Source: Propionibacteriales bacterium (lineage in GTDB: Bacteria; Actinomycetota; Actinomycetes; Propionibacteriales; Nocardioidaceae). Taken from it: a DNA stretch of 64,000 nucleotides. The notes under the pieces are model-generated. The model saw only the letters and a program-made list of their open reading frames with translations, did no database searches and was not told where the DNA came from. The DNA lies in contig JAPLCC010000053.1 of NCBI GenBank assembly GCA_026392415.1, positions 62,001 through 126,000 on the forward strand, in the 5' to 3' direction. Below, piece by piece: positions 16,859-25,039 of the stretch. Position numbers and translations under genes: made by a program. Position 1 is the first letter of the stretch. Every line of letters starts with the position of its first letter.

Positions 16859-18043
16859 TCAGAGTCCGAGTGCCTTCGCCTTTGCCGCGTCGTAGTCGGC
16901 CTGGGTGATCAGGCCCGCATCGAGCATCTCCTTGGCACGCTTGAGGACGGCCATCGGGTCGTCCGCGGCGGGGGCTGCGGGAGCCGCGGGGGCTGCCGGG
17001 GCCGGGGCCGCGGGCGCAGGCACCGGCTGCTGCAGGCCTCCGACACCCAGGCCGCTGGTGGCCATGCCCATCCCGATCAGGCCACCGGGGCCGGCGTTCT
17101 CCCCTGCTGCCTCGACACCGGCGGCGACGGAGGCCTGCAGGTTCGAGTTGCCACGAGAACCCGACAGGGCGTCGGCACGCTGGACGTTCTTGAGGAGCTC
17201 GCGGGTGTTGGCGTCGTACTCGATCGAGATGATCGCGGTCTTGATGATCTCCAGGCCGCGATCGGACTTCCACTTGTAGTTCTCCTCGACCGCCGCCGAC
17301 AGCGACTGGGCGAACCCGACCGAGTCCTGCTGGAGGCGCGCGATGCGGTTCCCCTTGGCCGGGTCGTTGGTGTACATCGAGAACGCAGGCGCCAGGGAGC
17401 CGACGACCTCGTTGAACAGCTGCTCACCCGCCGGGTTGTCGATGTCGGTGAAGTCGAAGACGGCCTGCCCACTGATGACCTGGGCCGGCACGAAGTTGCG
17501 GATGAACGTGAGCGGGTCGGTGATCTTCAGGGTGTAGGTGCCGCGGGTGATCGCGCCGACCTGGGTGTTCAGGAACGAGTCGTCCCAGTAGATCTCCGAC
17601 TGCGTGCCGAACTTGTTGTTGGGCAGCTCCTTGAGCGTCACGAACACCGCGGACTGCTGGGCCGAGGGGCGACCGCCGAACTTGAACCGCTCCCAGCTCT
17701 GCTTGATCACCGAGTCGACCAGGCCGCCGCCGGAGAACACCGACTGCGAGGCCGGCTCGTCGGAGTTCCAGATGTAGGCACCCGGCTCGGCAGCGAAGCC
17801 GGTGAAGGCACCGTCCTCGAGAAGGACCAGGCCGTAGCCCTCGGGGACGATGAACTTGGAGCCGTTGGTGATGACGCCGTCGGATCCGCGGTTGTTGCCA
17901 CCACGGCCGTTGTTCTCCGACTTCTGCACAGCGGGGAAGACCGCGACGGTCGAGCTCACGCCGTCCGGTACGCCGTAGAAGTCGAGCCACTGGTCACCGA
18001 GCGTGCCGCCGATCGCGCCGATCGCAGCCTGAATGAGTCCCAC
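16859..18043 (-). CDS. SPFH-domain protein with C-terminal SHOCT motif
   Basis: A 394-residue protein of the YdjI-type SPFH group. The N-terminal 40 residues are mildly hydrophobic and may lie on the membrane. F-I-V-P-E-G-Y-G-L-V-L-L-E-D-G and the stretch to about 305 form the SPFH (band-7) domain and a helical region. A linker of A-P-A-A-P repeats (about 339-360) leads to the SHOCT-like tail K-R-A-K-E-M-L-D-A-G-L-I-T-Q-A-D-Y-D-A-A-K-A-K. SPFH proteins scaffold membrane microdomains. It is first in a tightly packed three-gene unit with the zinc-ribbon and small membrane proteins, inserted between tsf and pyrH. Confidence 0.88.
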   Translation of the reverse strand: MGLIQAAIGAIGGTLGDQWLDFYGVPDGVSSTVAVFPAVQKSENNGRGGNNRGSDGVITNGSKFIVPEGYGLVLLEDGAFTGFAAEPGAYIWNSDEPASQSVFSGGGLVDSVIKQSWERFKFGGRPSAQQSAVFVTLKELPNNKFGTQSEIYWDDSFLNTQVGAITRGTYTLKITDPLTFIRNFVPAQVISGQAVFDFTDIDNPAGEQLFNEVVGSLAPAFSMYTNDPAKGNRIARLQQDSVGFAQSLSAAVEENYKWKSDRGLEIIKTAIISIEYDANTRELLKNVQRADALSGSRGNSNLQASVAAGVEAAGENAGPGGLIGMGMATSGLGVGGLQQPVPAPAAPAPAAPAAPAAPAADDPMAVLKRAKEMLDAGLITQADYDAAKAKALGL

Positions 18044-18135
18044 CGGACGATCTCCTTCACCAGAAACGAAGTGCGCCCGCGGGAATGCGAGCCGTACGGC
18101 ACGACCGTACCCCCCGAAGCCACCGCGCCATCAGG

Positions 18136-18186
18136 AAAAACGCCGAACGGCCGGTCACCACGAAGGTTCGTGGGACCGGCCGCTCG
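18136..18186 (-). terminator. Rho-independent terminator after tsf
   Basis: On the minus strand a long stem (18145-18164 paired with 18165-18185, essentially no loop beyond the turn, GGCCGGTC core) is followed by GGCG and five T residues (18136-18140). It lies 12 bases beyond the tsf stop and separates rpsB-tsf from the SPFH module. Confidence 0.85.
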
Positions 18187-18197
18187 GATGAATCAGA

Positions 18198-19007
18198 TCA
18201 GGCGCCGACCTCGAAGCGGGCGAAGCGCGACACGGTGGTGCCGGCAGCGTCGAGGACAGCCTTGACCGACTTCTTCGACTCGGAGACCGACTCCTGCTCG
18301 AGCAGGACGATCTCCTTGAAGAAGCCGCCGATGCGGCCTTCGACGATCTTGGCGACGGCAGCCTCGGGCTTGCCCTCCTCGATCGTCTTCTTGGTCAGGA
18401 CGTCCTTCTCGGCGGCAACGATGTCGGCCGGGACCTCGTCACGCGTGAGGTACTGCGCCTTGAGGGCAGCAACCTGCATCGCGGCGCCGCGCGCGGCAGC
18501 CTCGTCGCCTTCGTAGGCGACCATGACGCCCACGGCGGGCGGCAGGTCGGCAGAACGCTTGTGGAGGTAGACCGCGACCGGGCCGTCGAAGTAGGCGACG
18601 TTGCCGAGCTCGATCTTCTCGCCGATCGTGATCGCGAGACCCTCGACGACCTCGCCCACGGTGCTGTCACCGAGCGGCAGGGCCTTGGCGGCCTCCGTGT
18701 CGGTGGCCTTGCCAGCGTCGATCGCCTCGGCGATCTGCTGGGCGGCCGCGATGAAGTCCTCATTCTTCGCGACGAAGTCGGTCTCCGACTTCAGCTCGAT
18801 GAGCGCGCCACCGGCGTTGGCCACCAGGCCGGCCGATGCCTCACGCTCGGCGCCACGGGCAGCAGCCTTGGCGGCACCCTTGACGCGGAGCAGCTCGACA
18901 GCCTTGTCGAAGTCGCCGTCGGTCTCGTCGAGCGCCTTCTTGCAGTCCATCATCCCGGCGCTGGTCAGCTCACGGAGCTTCTTGACGTCAGCAGCAGTGA
19001 AAGCCAT
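18198..19007 (-). CDS. tsf: Elongation factor Ts
   Basis: The guanine-nucleotide exchange factor for EF-Tu, 269 residues. The UBA-like start [26 protein letters not shown] and the EF-Tu-contacting [10 protein letters not shown] motif are intact. A second dimerisation core contains Y-L-H and [10 protein letters not shown]. It follows rpsB by 87 bases and ends at a strong terminator. Confidence 0.98.
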   Translation of the reverse strand: MAFTAADVKKLRELTSAGMMDCKKALDETDGDFDKAVELLRVKGAAKAAARGAEREASAGLVANAGGALIELKSETDFVAKNEDFIAAAQQIAEAIDAGKATDTEAAKALPLGDSTVGEVVEGLAITIGEKIELGNVAYFDGPVAVYLHKRSADLPPAVGVMVAYEGDEAAARGAAMQVAALKAQYLTRDEVPADIVAAEKDVLTKKTIEEGKPEAAVAKIVEGRIGGFFKEIVLLEQESVSESKKSVKAVLDAAGTTVSRFARFEVGA

Positions 19008-19094
19008 GGGGATCCTTCCTCGGATCAGATCGTGGGTGAGGGGAAGCGTGACGCCGGAGCGTCACACTCCCCCTCGATGTCGAGTTGGTGAGGC

Positions 19095-20042
19095 TCAGGC
19101 CTCGGCCGGAGCGTCGGCAGGAGCCTCGGCGTCAGCGGCGGGTGCCTCGGCGTCAGCGGCGGGCGCCTCGGTCTCGGCCGGGGCGTCAACAGCCTCGGAC
19201 GCGGCGCCGGTGGCCTCGGAGGCCGGGGCGTCGCCAGCGGCGGCGTCGCCGCCGGTGGACTCGACGGCAACCTTCTCGGCGTCACCCTCGAGGAGCTCGC
19301 GCTCCCACTCGGCCAGCGGCTCGGTGGCGGTCGGGGCGGCAGCGGAGCCACCCGAACGCGCGATGAGGCCCTCGGCCACGGCGTCAGCGACCACGCGGGT
19401 CAGCAGGCCGACCGCGCGGATGGCGTCGTCGTTGCCCGGGATCGGGAAGTCGACGAGGTCCGGGTCGCAGTTGGAGTCGAGGATCGCGATGATCGGGATC
19501 CGCAGCTTGCGGGCCTCCTCGACGGCGAGGTGCTCCTTGTTGGTGTCGACGATCCAGACGGCGGACGGGGTCCGGCCCATCTCGCGGATACCGCCGAGGG
19601 TCTTGTCGAGCTTGATGTGCTCCCGCTTCATCTGCAGGAGCTCCTTCTTCGTGCGACCCGAGCCGGCAACGGTGTCGAAGTCGACGTCGTCGAGCTCCTT
19701 GAGGCGGCTGATGCGCTGGCTCATGGTCTGGAAGTTGGTGAGCATGCCGCCGAGCCAACGCTGGTTGACGTAGGGCATGCCGACGCGGGTCGCCTGCTCG
19801 GCGATGGACTCCTGCGCCTGCTTCTTCGTGCCGATGAACATGATCGTGCCGCCCTTGGCCACGGTCTCCTTGATGAAGGCGTAGCTGCGGTCGATGTAGG
19901 CCAGCGACTGCTGAAGGTCGATGATGTAGATGCCGTTGCGGTCCGTGAGGATGAATCGCTTCATCTTCGGGTTCCAACGACGGGTCTGGTGTCCGAAGTG
20001 GACGCCGCTCTCAAGGAGCTGGCGCATGGTCACGACAGCCAT
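19095..20042 (-). CDS. rpsB: 30S ribosomal protein S2
   Basis: A 315-residue small-subunit protein. Residues 1-235 carry the family motifs [34 protein letters not shown] and P-G-N-D-D-A-I-R. The last roughly 75 residues are an Ala/Glu/Pro-rich acidic tail with repeated A-P-A-A-D-A-E, not part of the fold. S16 in this window has a similar tail. It is first in the rpsB-tsf operon. Confidence 0.98.
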   Translation of the reverse strand: MAVVTMRQLLESGVHFGHQTRRWNPKMKRFILTDRNGIYIIDLQQSLAYIDRSYAFIKETVAKGGTIMFIGTKKQAQESIAEQATRVGMPYVNQRWLGGMLTNFQTMSQRISRLKELDDVDFDTVAGSGRTKKELLQMKREHIKLDKTLGGIREMGRTPSAVWIVDTNKEHLAVEEARKLRIPIIAILDSNCDPDLVDFPIPGNDDAIRAVGLLTRVVADAVAEGLIARSGGSAAAPTATEPLAEWERELLEGDAEKVAVESTGGDAAAGDAPASEATGAASEAVDAPAETEAPAADAEAPAADAEAPADAPAEA

Positions 20043-20337
20043 AATTGTTCTCCTGTGTGGTTTTCAGTTCGGCCTGACGTCTGCGCGCTCACCTGACCTG
20101 GTTTCCCAGGACTGAAGGCAAGTCACCCACGGGCGATCGGAGCCGGGGCCCCGTCGTGGTCTGCGGACGTGCGAATTCCGGTCCAGGACGGACCGGTAGA
20201 GGTCAGCGTACGGCGTACGACGCCCGGCGTGCCAATCGTGACCGGCTGTCGTCCACAGGGTCGCGCAGCGCGGATCGTCGTCCACAGGATCGCGCGGCTG
20301 GACGCCTCGGCGGGGCGGCTGGTCGCAGGCTGACCGG
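20043..20337. promoter_or_regulatory. Divergent promoter region of rpsB and the M23 gene, with paired TCGTCCACA motifs
   Basis: The 295-base interval holds the leader of rpsB and the promoter of the plus-strand M23 gene. Two copies of TCGTCCACAGG-[G/A]-TCGCGC lie at 20249-20265 and 20278-20294, 29 bases apart. TCGTCCACA fits the loose actinobacterial DnaA-box pattern, but two copies are not an origin. No other element is recognised. Confidence 0.35.
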
Positions 20338-20844
20338 ATGACCCGATTCCTGCTCCTGATCACCCTCCTCCTCAGCCCAGCGGCACCTGATCCGGTCGGC
20401 GTCTGGCCGCTGGAGCCCGAGCCCGTCGTGGTGCAGCGCTTCGATCCCCCGCTCAACCCGTGGGGCTCGGGTCACCGGGGCGTCGACCTCGCCGGACAGG
20501 TCGGGCAACCGGTTCGTGCGGCCCTGCCGGGTCGGGTGGCGTTCACCGGGCGGATCGCCGGCCGCGGCGTGGTCGTGGTCAGCCACGGCGACACCCGCAC
20601 GACGTACGAACCGGTGACGGGGACGGTGTCGGTGGGAGAGGCGGTGGCAGCCGGCGACGTGCTCGGGCGCCTGGAAGCGGTCGGCTCGCACTGCTTCCCC
20701 CGTGCCTGCCTGCACTGGGGCTGGCTGCGCGGCGAGACCCCTCTCGATCCGCTGCGCCTGGTCGGCGGTGGCCCGGTGCGGCTGTTGCCGCTCACGCCCG
20801 CGGATGTGCTTGCTGGTAGGCGCGTCGCAGCCGGTCCGTGGTGA
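20338..20844 (+). CDS. Exported M23-like (LytM) protein, probably catalytically degenerate
   Basis: A 168-residue protein with a short signal peptide ([16 protein letters not shown]). The LytM fold is clear: H46-R-G-V-D50 supplies two zinc ligands and L-H126-W the third. The first histidine of the usual H-x-H is Cys124, and the Y-A-H-L catalytic segment reads Y-E-P-V. Zinc may bind but peptidase activity looks doubtful, as in LytM regulators of other cell-wall hydrolases. It lies next to rpsB as in many actinobacteria. Its last 53 bases overlap the convergent xerC. Confidence 0.85.
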   Translation: MTRFLLLITLLLSPAAPDPVGVWPLEPEPVVVQRFDPPLNPWGSGHRGVDLAGQVGQPVRAALPGRVAFTGRIAGRGVVVVSHGDTRTTYEPVTGTVSVGEAVAAGDVLGRLEAVGSHCFPRACLHWGWLRGETPLDPLRLVGGGPVRLLPLTPADVLAGRRVAAGPW

Positions 20845-21733
20845 CGTGGGTGTAGCGCTGGGTGGTCGCCAGGGAGGCGTGCCCGAGCAGCTCCTGCACG
20901 GAGCGGAGGTCCGCGCCACCCTCCAACAGGTGCGTCGCGGCGGTGTGGCGCAGGCCGTGCGGGCCGATGTCAGGCGCACCCGGGACGTCCGTCAGGCGCC
21001 GGTGGACGAGAGTTCGCACCGCCCGCTGGTCGATCCGACCGCCACGGGCACCGAGGAACAGTGCCGGGCCCGAACCCGGCCGCGCCAGGCTGGGGCGACC
21101 AGCGCCGAGCCAGCGGTCGATCGCCGCGGCTGCGGGATGACCGAAGGGTACGGTCCGTTCCTTGCGGCCCTTGCCGAAGACCCGCACGACATTGCGGTCC
21201 CGGTCGATGTCGTCGACGTCGAGGCCGCACAGCTCACCGACCCGCATTCCGGTGGCGTAGAGCAGTTCGAGCATGGCGACGTCGCGCAGGCCCGTCGGAC
21301 TGCCGTCGTCGGCCAGGGCTGCGGCGGCAGCGATGAGCTCCGTCGCCTCGTCGACGCGCAACACGTCCGGCAACGTGCGGTGCGGCTTGGGTGAGCCGAG
21401 GGCCGAGCCGACATCGGTCGGCGCACGGCCGGTCCTGGCCAGCCACCCCGTGAAAACGCGTGCGGCGGTGGCGCGCCGTGCGAGCGTCGTACGGGACAAC
21501 CCCATCGTCTGTTGCTTGGCGAGCCAGCTGCGGAGCGTGCGCAGGTCGAGCTCGGCGACCTCGGCCAGGCCCAGACGAGCGGCGTGCTCCAGCAACCCGG
21601 ACATGTCGCCGAGGTACGCCGTCACCGTGTGCGGCGCAAGATCGCGCTCCGACACGAGGTGCCGCTCGTAGTCGCCCAGGATGCGTGCGAACGCCTCCGG
21701 CAGCACATCGCTGCTCTCAGCGGTCCCGGTCAC
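20792..21733 (-). CDS. xerC: Tyrosine recombinase XerC
   Basis: A 313-residue site-specific recombinase that with XerD resolves chromosome dimers at dif. The SAM-like DNA-binding N-terminus spans about 15-105. The catalytic set is complete: R164 (TGMRVGEL), K188, H259-x-x-R262 ([10 protein letters not shown]), H285 and nucleophile Y294 (TQRYTHV). Location downstream of dprA is the normal chromosomal position, so a phage integrase is unlikely. Its 3' end overlaps the M23 gene. Confidence 0.93.
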   Translation of the reverse strand: MTGTAESSDVLPEAFARILGDYERHLVSERDLAPHTVTAYLGDMSGLLEHAARLGLAEVAELDLRTLRSWLAKQQTMGLSRTTLARRATAARVFTGWLARTGRAPTDVGSALGSPKPHRTLPDVLRVDEATELIAAAAALADDGSPTGLRDVAMLELLYATGMRVGELCGLDVDDIDRDRNVVRVFGKGRKERTVPFGHPAAAAIDRWLGAGRPSLARPGSGPALFLGARGGRIDQRAVRTLVHRRLTDVPGAPDIGPHGLRHTAATHLLEGGADLRSVQELLGHASLATTQRYTHVTTDRLRRAYQQAHPRA

Positions 21734-21781
21734 CGTTCGATCGTAGGCCGACCGGGACCGCGACCGAGCACGCCACGCACG

Positions 21782-22936
21782 TCAGGCGTGCGCACGCTCG
21801 GCCAGTCGCCAACCGACCGGCAGGCGCTCGACATAGCCCTCGATGGACAGTTCTCGGAGTGCCTGGTCGACCTGCTGGACGCTCAGGCCCGCGACCACGG
21901 CGATCGACTCCGTCGGCGCGGGCCTGGCCACCGGGACCGCGTCGAGCACCTGCCGCGCCCCCGCCGTGAGACGGTCCCGCTCGCGCTCGGGGCCACGCTT
22001 CTCGGTGGCGAGGTGTTCGCCCGCCGTGCCGAGAAGCTCGAGGACGTCCTCGCCGCTGGTGACGAGCGTTCCGGCCCCGCTGCGCAGCATCTGGTGCACT
22101 CCCTGCGACGCGATGCTCGTCAGTGGCCCGGGGGTGCCCATCAGGACCCGATGGAGCCGCTCGGCCCAGTTCGCGGTGTTCAGGGCACCGCTGCGCGCCG
22201 CAGCCTCAACCACCACCGTCCCGCGAGACAGTGCGGCAATCACCCGGTTGCGGGCCAGGAAGCGGATCCGAAAGGGCGAAGCTCCCGGAGGAGACTCCGA
22301 GACGACCACGTGGTGCTGGGCCAGGTGTCGCAACATCTCGCGATGGGCCGCGGGGTAGACCCGGTCGGGGCCACAGGCCAGAACAGCCACCGTCGGCGCA
22401 TCGGCGCTCAAGGCGCCCCGGTGCGCCGCGTAGTCGATGCCGAAGGCGGCTCCCGACACCACCGGCCGACCGGAGGCGCCCACGACGGCCGCCACATCGC
22501 CGGCCACCTGGTCGCCGTACGTCGTCGAGGCACGGGCGCCCACGACCGCCACCGAACCGTCCAGCTGGTCCAGCCGGAGCGGACCCTTCGCCCAGAGCCC
22601 GACGGGTACGCCGCCCCGCTCGTTGAGCGCACCGGCATGGGCCAGGTCGCCGAGCTGGTCGGGCCACTCGTCGTCACCGGGAATGACGAACCGAACACCG
22701 ACGCGCGCGGCATGGTCGAGCTCGCGTTCGGGGTCGACCTCGACGAGGCGGGCTGCCGCTGCGGCGAGCGCGCCGGCGAGATCCGGGTGCTCCTGCAGGG
22801 CGCGAAGGAACGCCACTCCCCCGAGCTCCTGGGTCAGGCCCAGGCAGCGCAGGTCGCCCGGTTCGGCCACCAGACTGACCGTCGCTCGCGCCAGCCGCTC
22901 GGCGTCCGTCGGCCCGGTGCGCTTTCCGGCGCTCAT
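21782..22936 (-). CDS. dprA: DNA-processing protein DprA
   Basis: A 384-residue protein that binds single-stranded DNA and loads RecA during transformation. The extended Rossmann core holds V-V-G-A-R-A-S-T-T-Y-G, V-V-S-G-A-A-F-G-I-D-Y-A-A-H, F-L-A-R-N-R-V-I-A-A-L-S and V-V-E-A-A-A-R-S-G-A-L-N-T-A. The C-terminal roughly 65 residues fit the DprA winged helix. ATG 22936 overlaps the comM stop by 4 bases. It forms part of the yraN-comM-dprA competence-type operon. Confidence 0.95.
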   Translation of the reverse strand: MSAGKRTGPTDAERLARATVSLVAEPGDLRCLGLTQELGGVAFLRALQEHPDLAGALAAAAARLVEVDPERELDHAARVGVRFVIPGDDEWPDQLGDLAHAGALNERGGVPVGLWAKGPLRLDQLDGSVAVVGARASTTYGDQVAGDVAAVVGASGRPVVSGAAFGIDYAAHRGALSADAPTVAVLACGPDRVYPAAHREMLRHLAQHHVVVSESPPGASPFRIRFLARNRVIAALSRGTVVVEAAARSGALNTANWAERLHRVLMGTPGPLTSIASQGVHQMLRSGAGTLVTSGEDVLELLGTAGEHLATEKRGPERERDRLTAGARQVLDAVPVARPAPTESIAVVAGLSVQQVDQALRELSIEGYVERLPVGWRLAERAHA

Positions 22937-24528
22937 CCGGCTCGCCCCGTCCGCAGGTCGAGGGCGGCCCCCGTCCGCAGGCTCAGGGCAGTCGCCACCT
23001 CATCGACGCCCGGAGTGATCTCGACACCCGCACGGACCGAGGCGAGGTCGGCAACGGTCCAGGCCAACCGGAGAACTCGGACTGCACCGCGGGCGCTCAG
23101 CCGGCCCCGATAGGTCTCCCGGTCCAGCAGTTGTTGGCCAGCTGCGGCCACGGGCCAGGTGTCCTTGAGCCGCGGACTCGGGATCTGGCTGTTCAGCCGC
23201 CAGCTGCAGCCGGCGAACCGAGCCCGCTGTCGCTCCCGGGCGGCGCCGACCCGCTCACGGACGTCCGCCGATGTCTCGACCGGGCGGAACGGGTCGTGGC
23301 TCGACGGCGTGACGGGCTGGACATGACGCAGGATGTCGATCCGGTCGGCGACCGGCCCGGACAGACGGGCCTGGTAGGACCGGCGGAGGTGAGCCGCACA
23401 CGTGCAGTGGTTGGAGCGAGCGGTGGCGGACCAGTTGCCGCACGGGCAGGGGTTGCTGGCCAGGACGAGCATCCCGCCTGCGGGGAGCGAGACCGATTCG
23501 TCGCGACGGGCGATGGTGATGTCGCCGCTCTCCAGCGGCTGGCGGAGGGCGTCGATCAGGTCGGACCTGAACAGGGGGAACTCATCCATGAAGAGGACCC
23601 CGCAGTGCGCCCGGCTGATCGCGCCCGGCTGGACCCGGCCCTGCCCACCGCCGATCACGCTCGCCTTGCTCGCGTCGTGGTGCGGGGCGGCGAAGGGCGG
23701 GCGGACGACCATGCCCTGTGCCGGGTCGAGGACGCCGGCAAGCGAGTGCAGCGCGGTGAGCTCGAGCGACTCCTCGGCCGTCAGGTCCGGCAGGATCGTC
23801 GGAATGCGTTCGGCGAGGCTGGTCTTCCCGCAGCCCTTGGCGCCCGACAGGAGCAGCGCGTGTCCGCCGGCCGCAGCGACCTCGGCGGCGTACTTCTCAT
23901 CGACCATCCCGCGCAGGTCGGCGAGGTCGAGCTCGTCGAGCCGCTCGTCACCGCGCCAGGTGAGCAGCCGGGTGCCCGACGACTCTGCGACCGGTGGGGC
24001 GTCGGGCGGTATCTCCCCGCGCACCGACGCGACGACCTGCGCCAGCGACCGGAGACCGAGCACGTCGACATCGGGCACCATGGCCGCTTCCTCGGCCTGG
24101 GGCTCGGGCACGTACAGCCTGCGGACACCACGGGCGGCGGCAGCCAGCGTCATCGGCAGTACGCCGACGGCGGGTCGGAGTCCCCCGGCCAGCGTGAGCT
24201 CACCGATGAACGCCGTACCCGCGATGTCCTGCGGCTCGACCTGTCCCGACGCCCCCAGGACGGTGAGCGCCATCGCGAGATCGAACTGGGTGCCGGACTT
24301 GGGGATGTCGGCCGGCGAGAGCAGGATCGTGGTCCGCTTCGAAGCCGGCCACTCGAAGTCGCTGTTGATGATCGCCATCCGCACCCGGTCCAGACCTTCC
24401 CGGAGCGACGCCCCGGCCCGGCCGACGACGCTGATGCCTGCCTGACCCGTCGAGACGTCGGCCTGCACGTCGACCAGATGCCCCAGCGCTCCGTCGAGGG
24501 CCACGCAGTGGGCGGTCGCGAAGGGCAT
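22933..24528 (-). CDS. comM: ComM/YifB-type Mg-chelatase-like AAA+ ATPase
   Basis: A 531-residue helicase-like protein that promotes branch migration during natural transformation in other bacteria. The N-terminal ChlI domain starts M-P-F-A-T-A-H-C-V-A-L. The AAA+ domain has Walker A GAKGCGKT, Walker B G-V-L-F-M-D-E-F and the A-N-P-C-P-C-G-N zinc-like motif. ATG 24528 is chosen because it overlaps the yraN stop; the longer frame only shadows yraN. Confidence 0.94.
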   Translation of the reverse strand: MPFATAHCVALDGALGHLVDVQADVSTGQAGISVVGRAGASLREGLDRVRMAIINSDFEWPASKRTTILLSPADIPKSGTQFDLAMALTVLGASGQVEPQDIAGTAFIGELTLAGGLRPAVGVLPMTLAAAARGVRRLYVPEPQAEEAAMVPDVDVLGLRSLAQVVASVRGEIPPDAPPVAESSGTRLLTWRGDERLDELDLADLRGMVDEKYAAEVAAAGGHALLLSGAKGCGKTSLAERIPTILPDLTAEESLELTALHSLAGVLDPAQGMVVRPPFAAPHHDASKASVIGGGQGRVQPGAISRAHCGVLFMDEFPLFRSDLIDALRQPLESGDITIARRDESVSLPAGGMLVLASNPCPCGNWSATARSNHCTCAAHLRRSYQARLSGPVADRIDILRHVQPVTPSSHDPFRPVETSADVRERVGAARERQRARFAGCSWRLNSQIPSPRLKDTWPVAAAGQQLLDRETYRGRLSARGAVRVLRLAWTVADLASVRAGVEITPGVDEVATALSLRTGAALDLRTGRAG

Positions 24529-24914
24529 CAGAACAGCCCCGGAACGTGCTCGACCCGGGCCGGTCCCCGACGCGGACGCATGACGGCGACGAGATCGACG
24601 CGGATGCCGGCCGGGCGGATGCGGCGCTCCTCGGCCCAACGCTCCCCCAGTCGCTTGAGCCGCGCCAGCTTGGCGTCGGTGATCGCCTCGTGAGGTGTGC
24701 CCGCGACGAGGCTGGTGCGGGTCTTCACCTCGCACACCACCAGCGTGGTGCCCTCACGCAGGAGGATGTCGACCTCGCCGTCGGCGCAGCTCCAGTTGCG
24801 CTCGAGCACGGTCATCCCGAGTCCGATCAGGTGGCGGGTGGCCACGTCCTCGCCATAGGCGCCGATGGCCTGTCGTGCGGGGCCGGTGGTCCCGGTCGTC
24901 GTGTGGCTGCTCAT
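24528..24914 (-). CDS. YraN/UPF0102 family endonuclease-like protein
   Basis: A 128-residue Holliday-junction-resolvase-fold protein. I-G-A-Y-G-E-D-V-A-T-R-H-L, then R-N-W-S-C-A-D-G-E-V-D-I-L and V-V-C-E-V-K-T-R (the D...E-x-K nuclease core) are conserved. ATG 24914 is chosen as the family start; the longer frame adds an improbable leader. The stop overlaps comM, so the two are coupled. Its role in recombination is inferred from fold and context. Confidence 0.88.
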   Translation of the reverse strand: MSSHTTTGTTGPARQAIGAYGEDVATRHLIGLGMTVLERNWSCADGEVDILLREGTTLVVCEVKTRTSLVAGTPHEAITDAKLARLKRLGERWAEERRIRPAGIRVDLVAVMRPRRGPARVEHVPGLF

Positions 24915-24961
24915 GGGTCCAGCGTCGAGGAACACCCCGACCACCCGGCAGTACGACGACA

Positions 24962-24997
24962 CAACCCTGTGGGTGACCGCGGTCATCCACAGGGTTG
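24962..24997. repeat. 36-bp near-perfect palindrome upstream of yraN-comM-dprA
   Basis: CAACCCTGTGGGTGACCG (24962-24979) pairs with 24980-24997 with one mismatch in 18. It lies 47 bases upstream of the yraN start and 43 bases after the TadG-like stop. There is no T-run on either strand, so an operator for the competence-type operon or a structural terminator are both open. The right arm contains TCATCCACA. Confidence 0.55.
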
Positions 24998-25039
24998 GTG
25001 TCCGTTGGTGGCCACCTCAGTGGCCGATGGGGCCCAGCG

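Noticed and set aside
20249..20286. Replication origin from DnaA-box-like motifs
   Set aside because: Only two loose boxes occur, with no dnaA/dnaN neighbours and no AT-rich unwinding region.
20792..21733. Integrase of a mobile element
   Set aside because: Context (dprA, M23, rpsB) and length fit chromosomal XerC; no attachment sites or phage genes are nearby.
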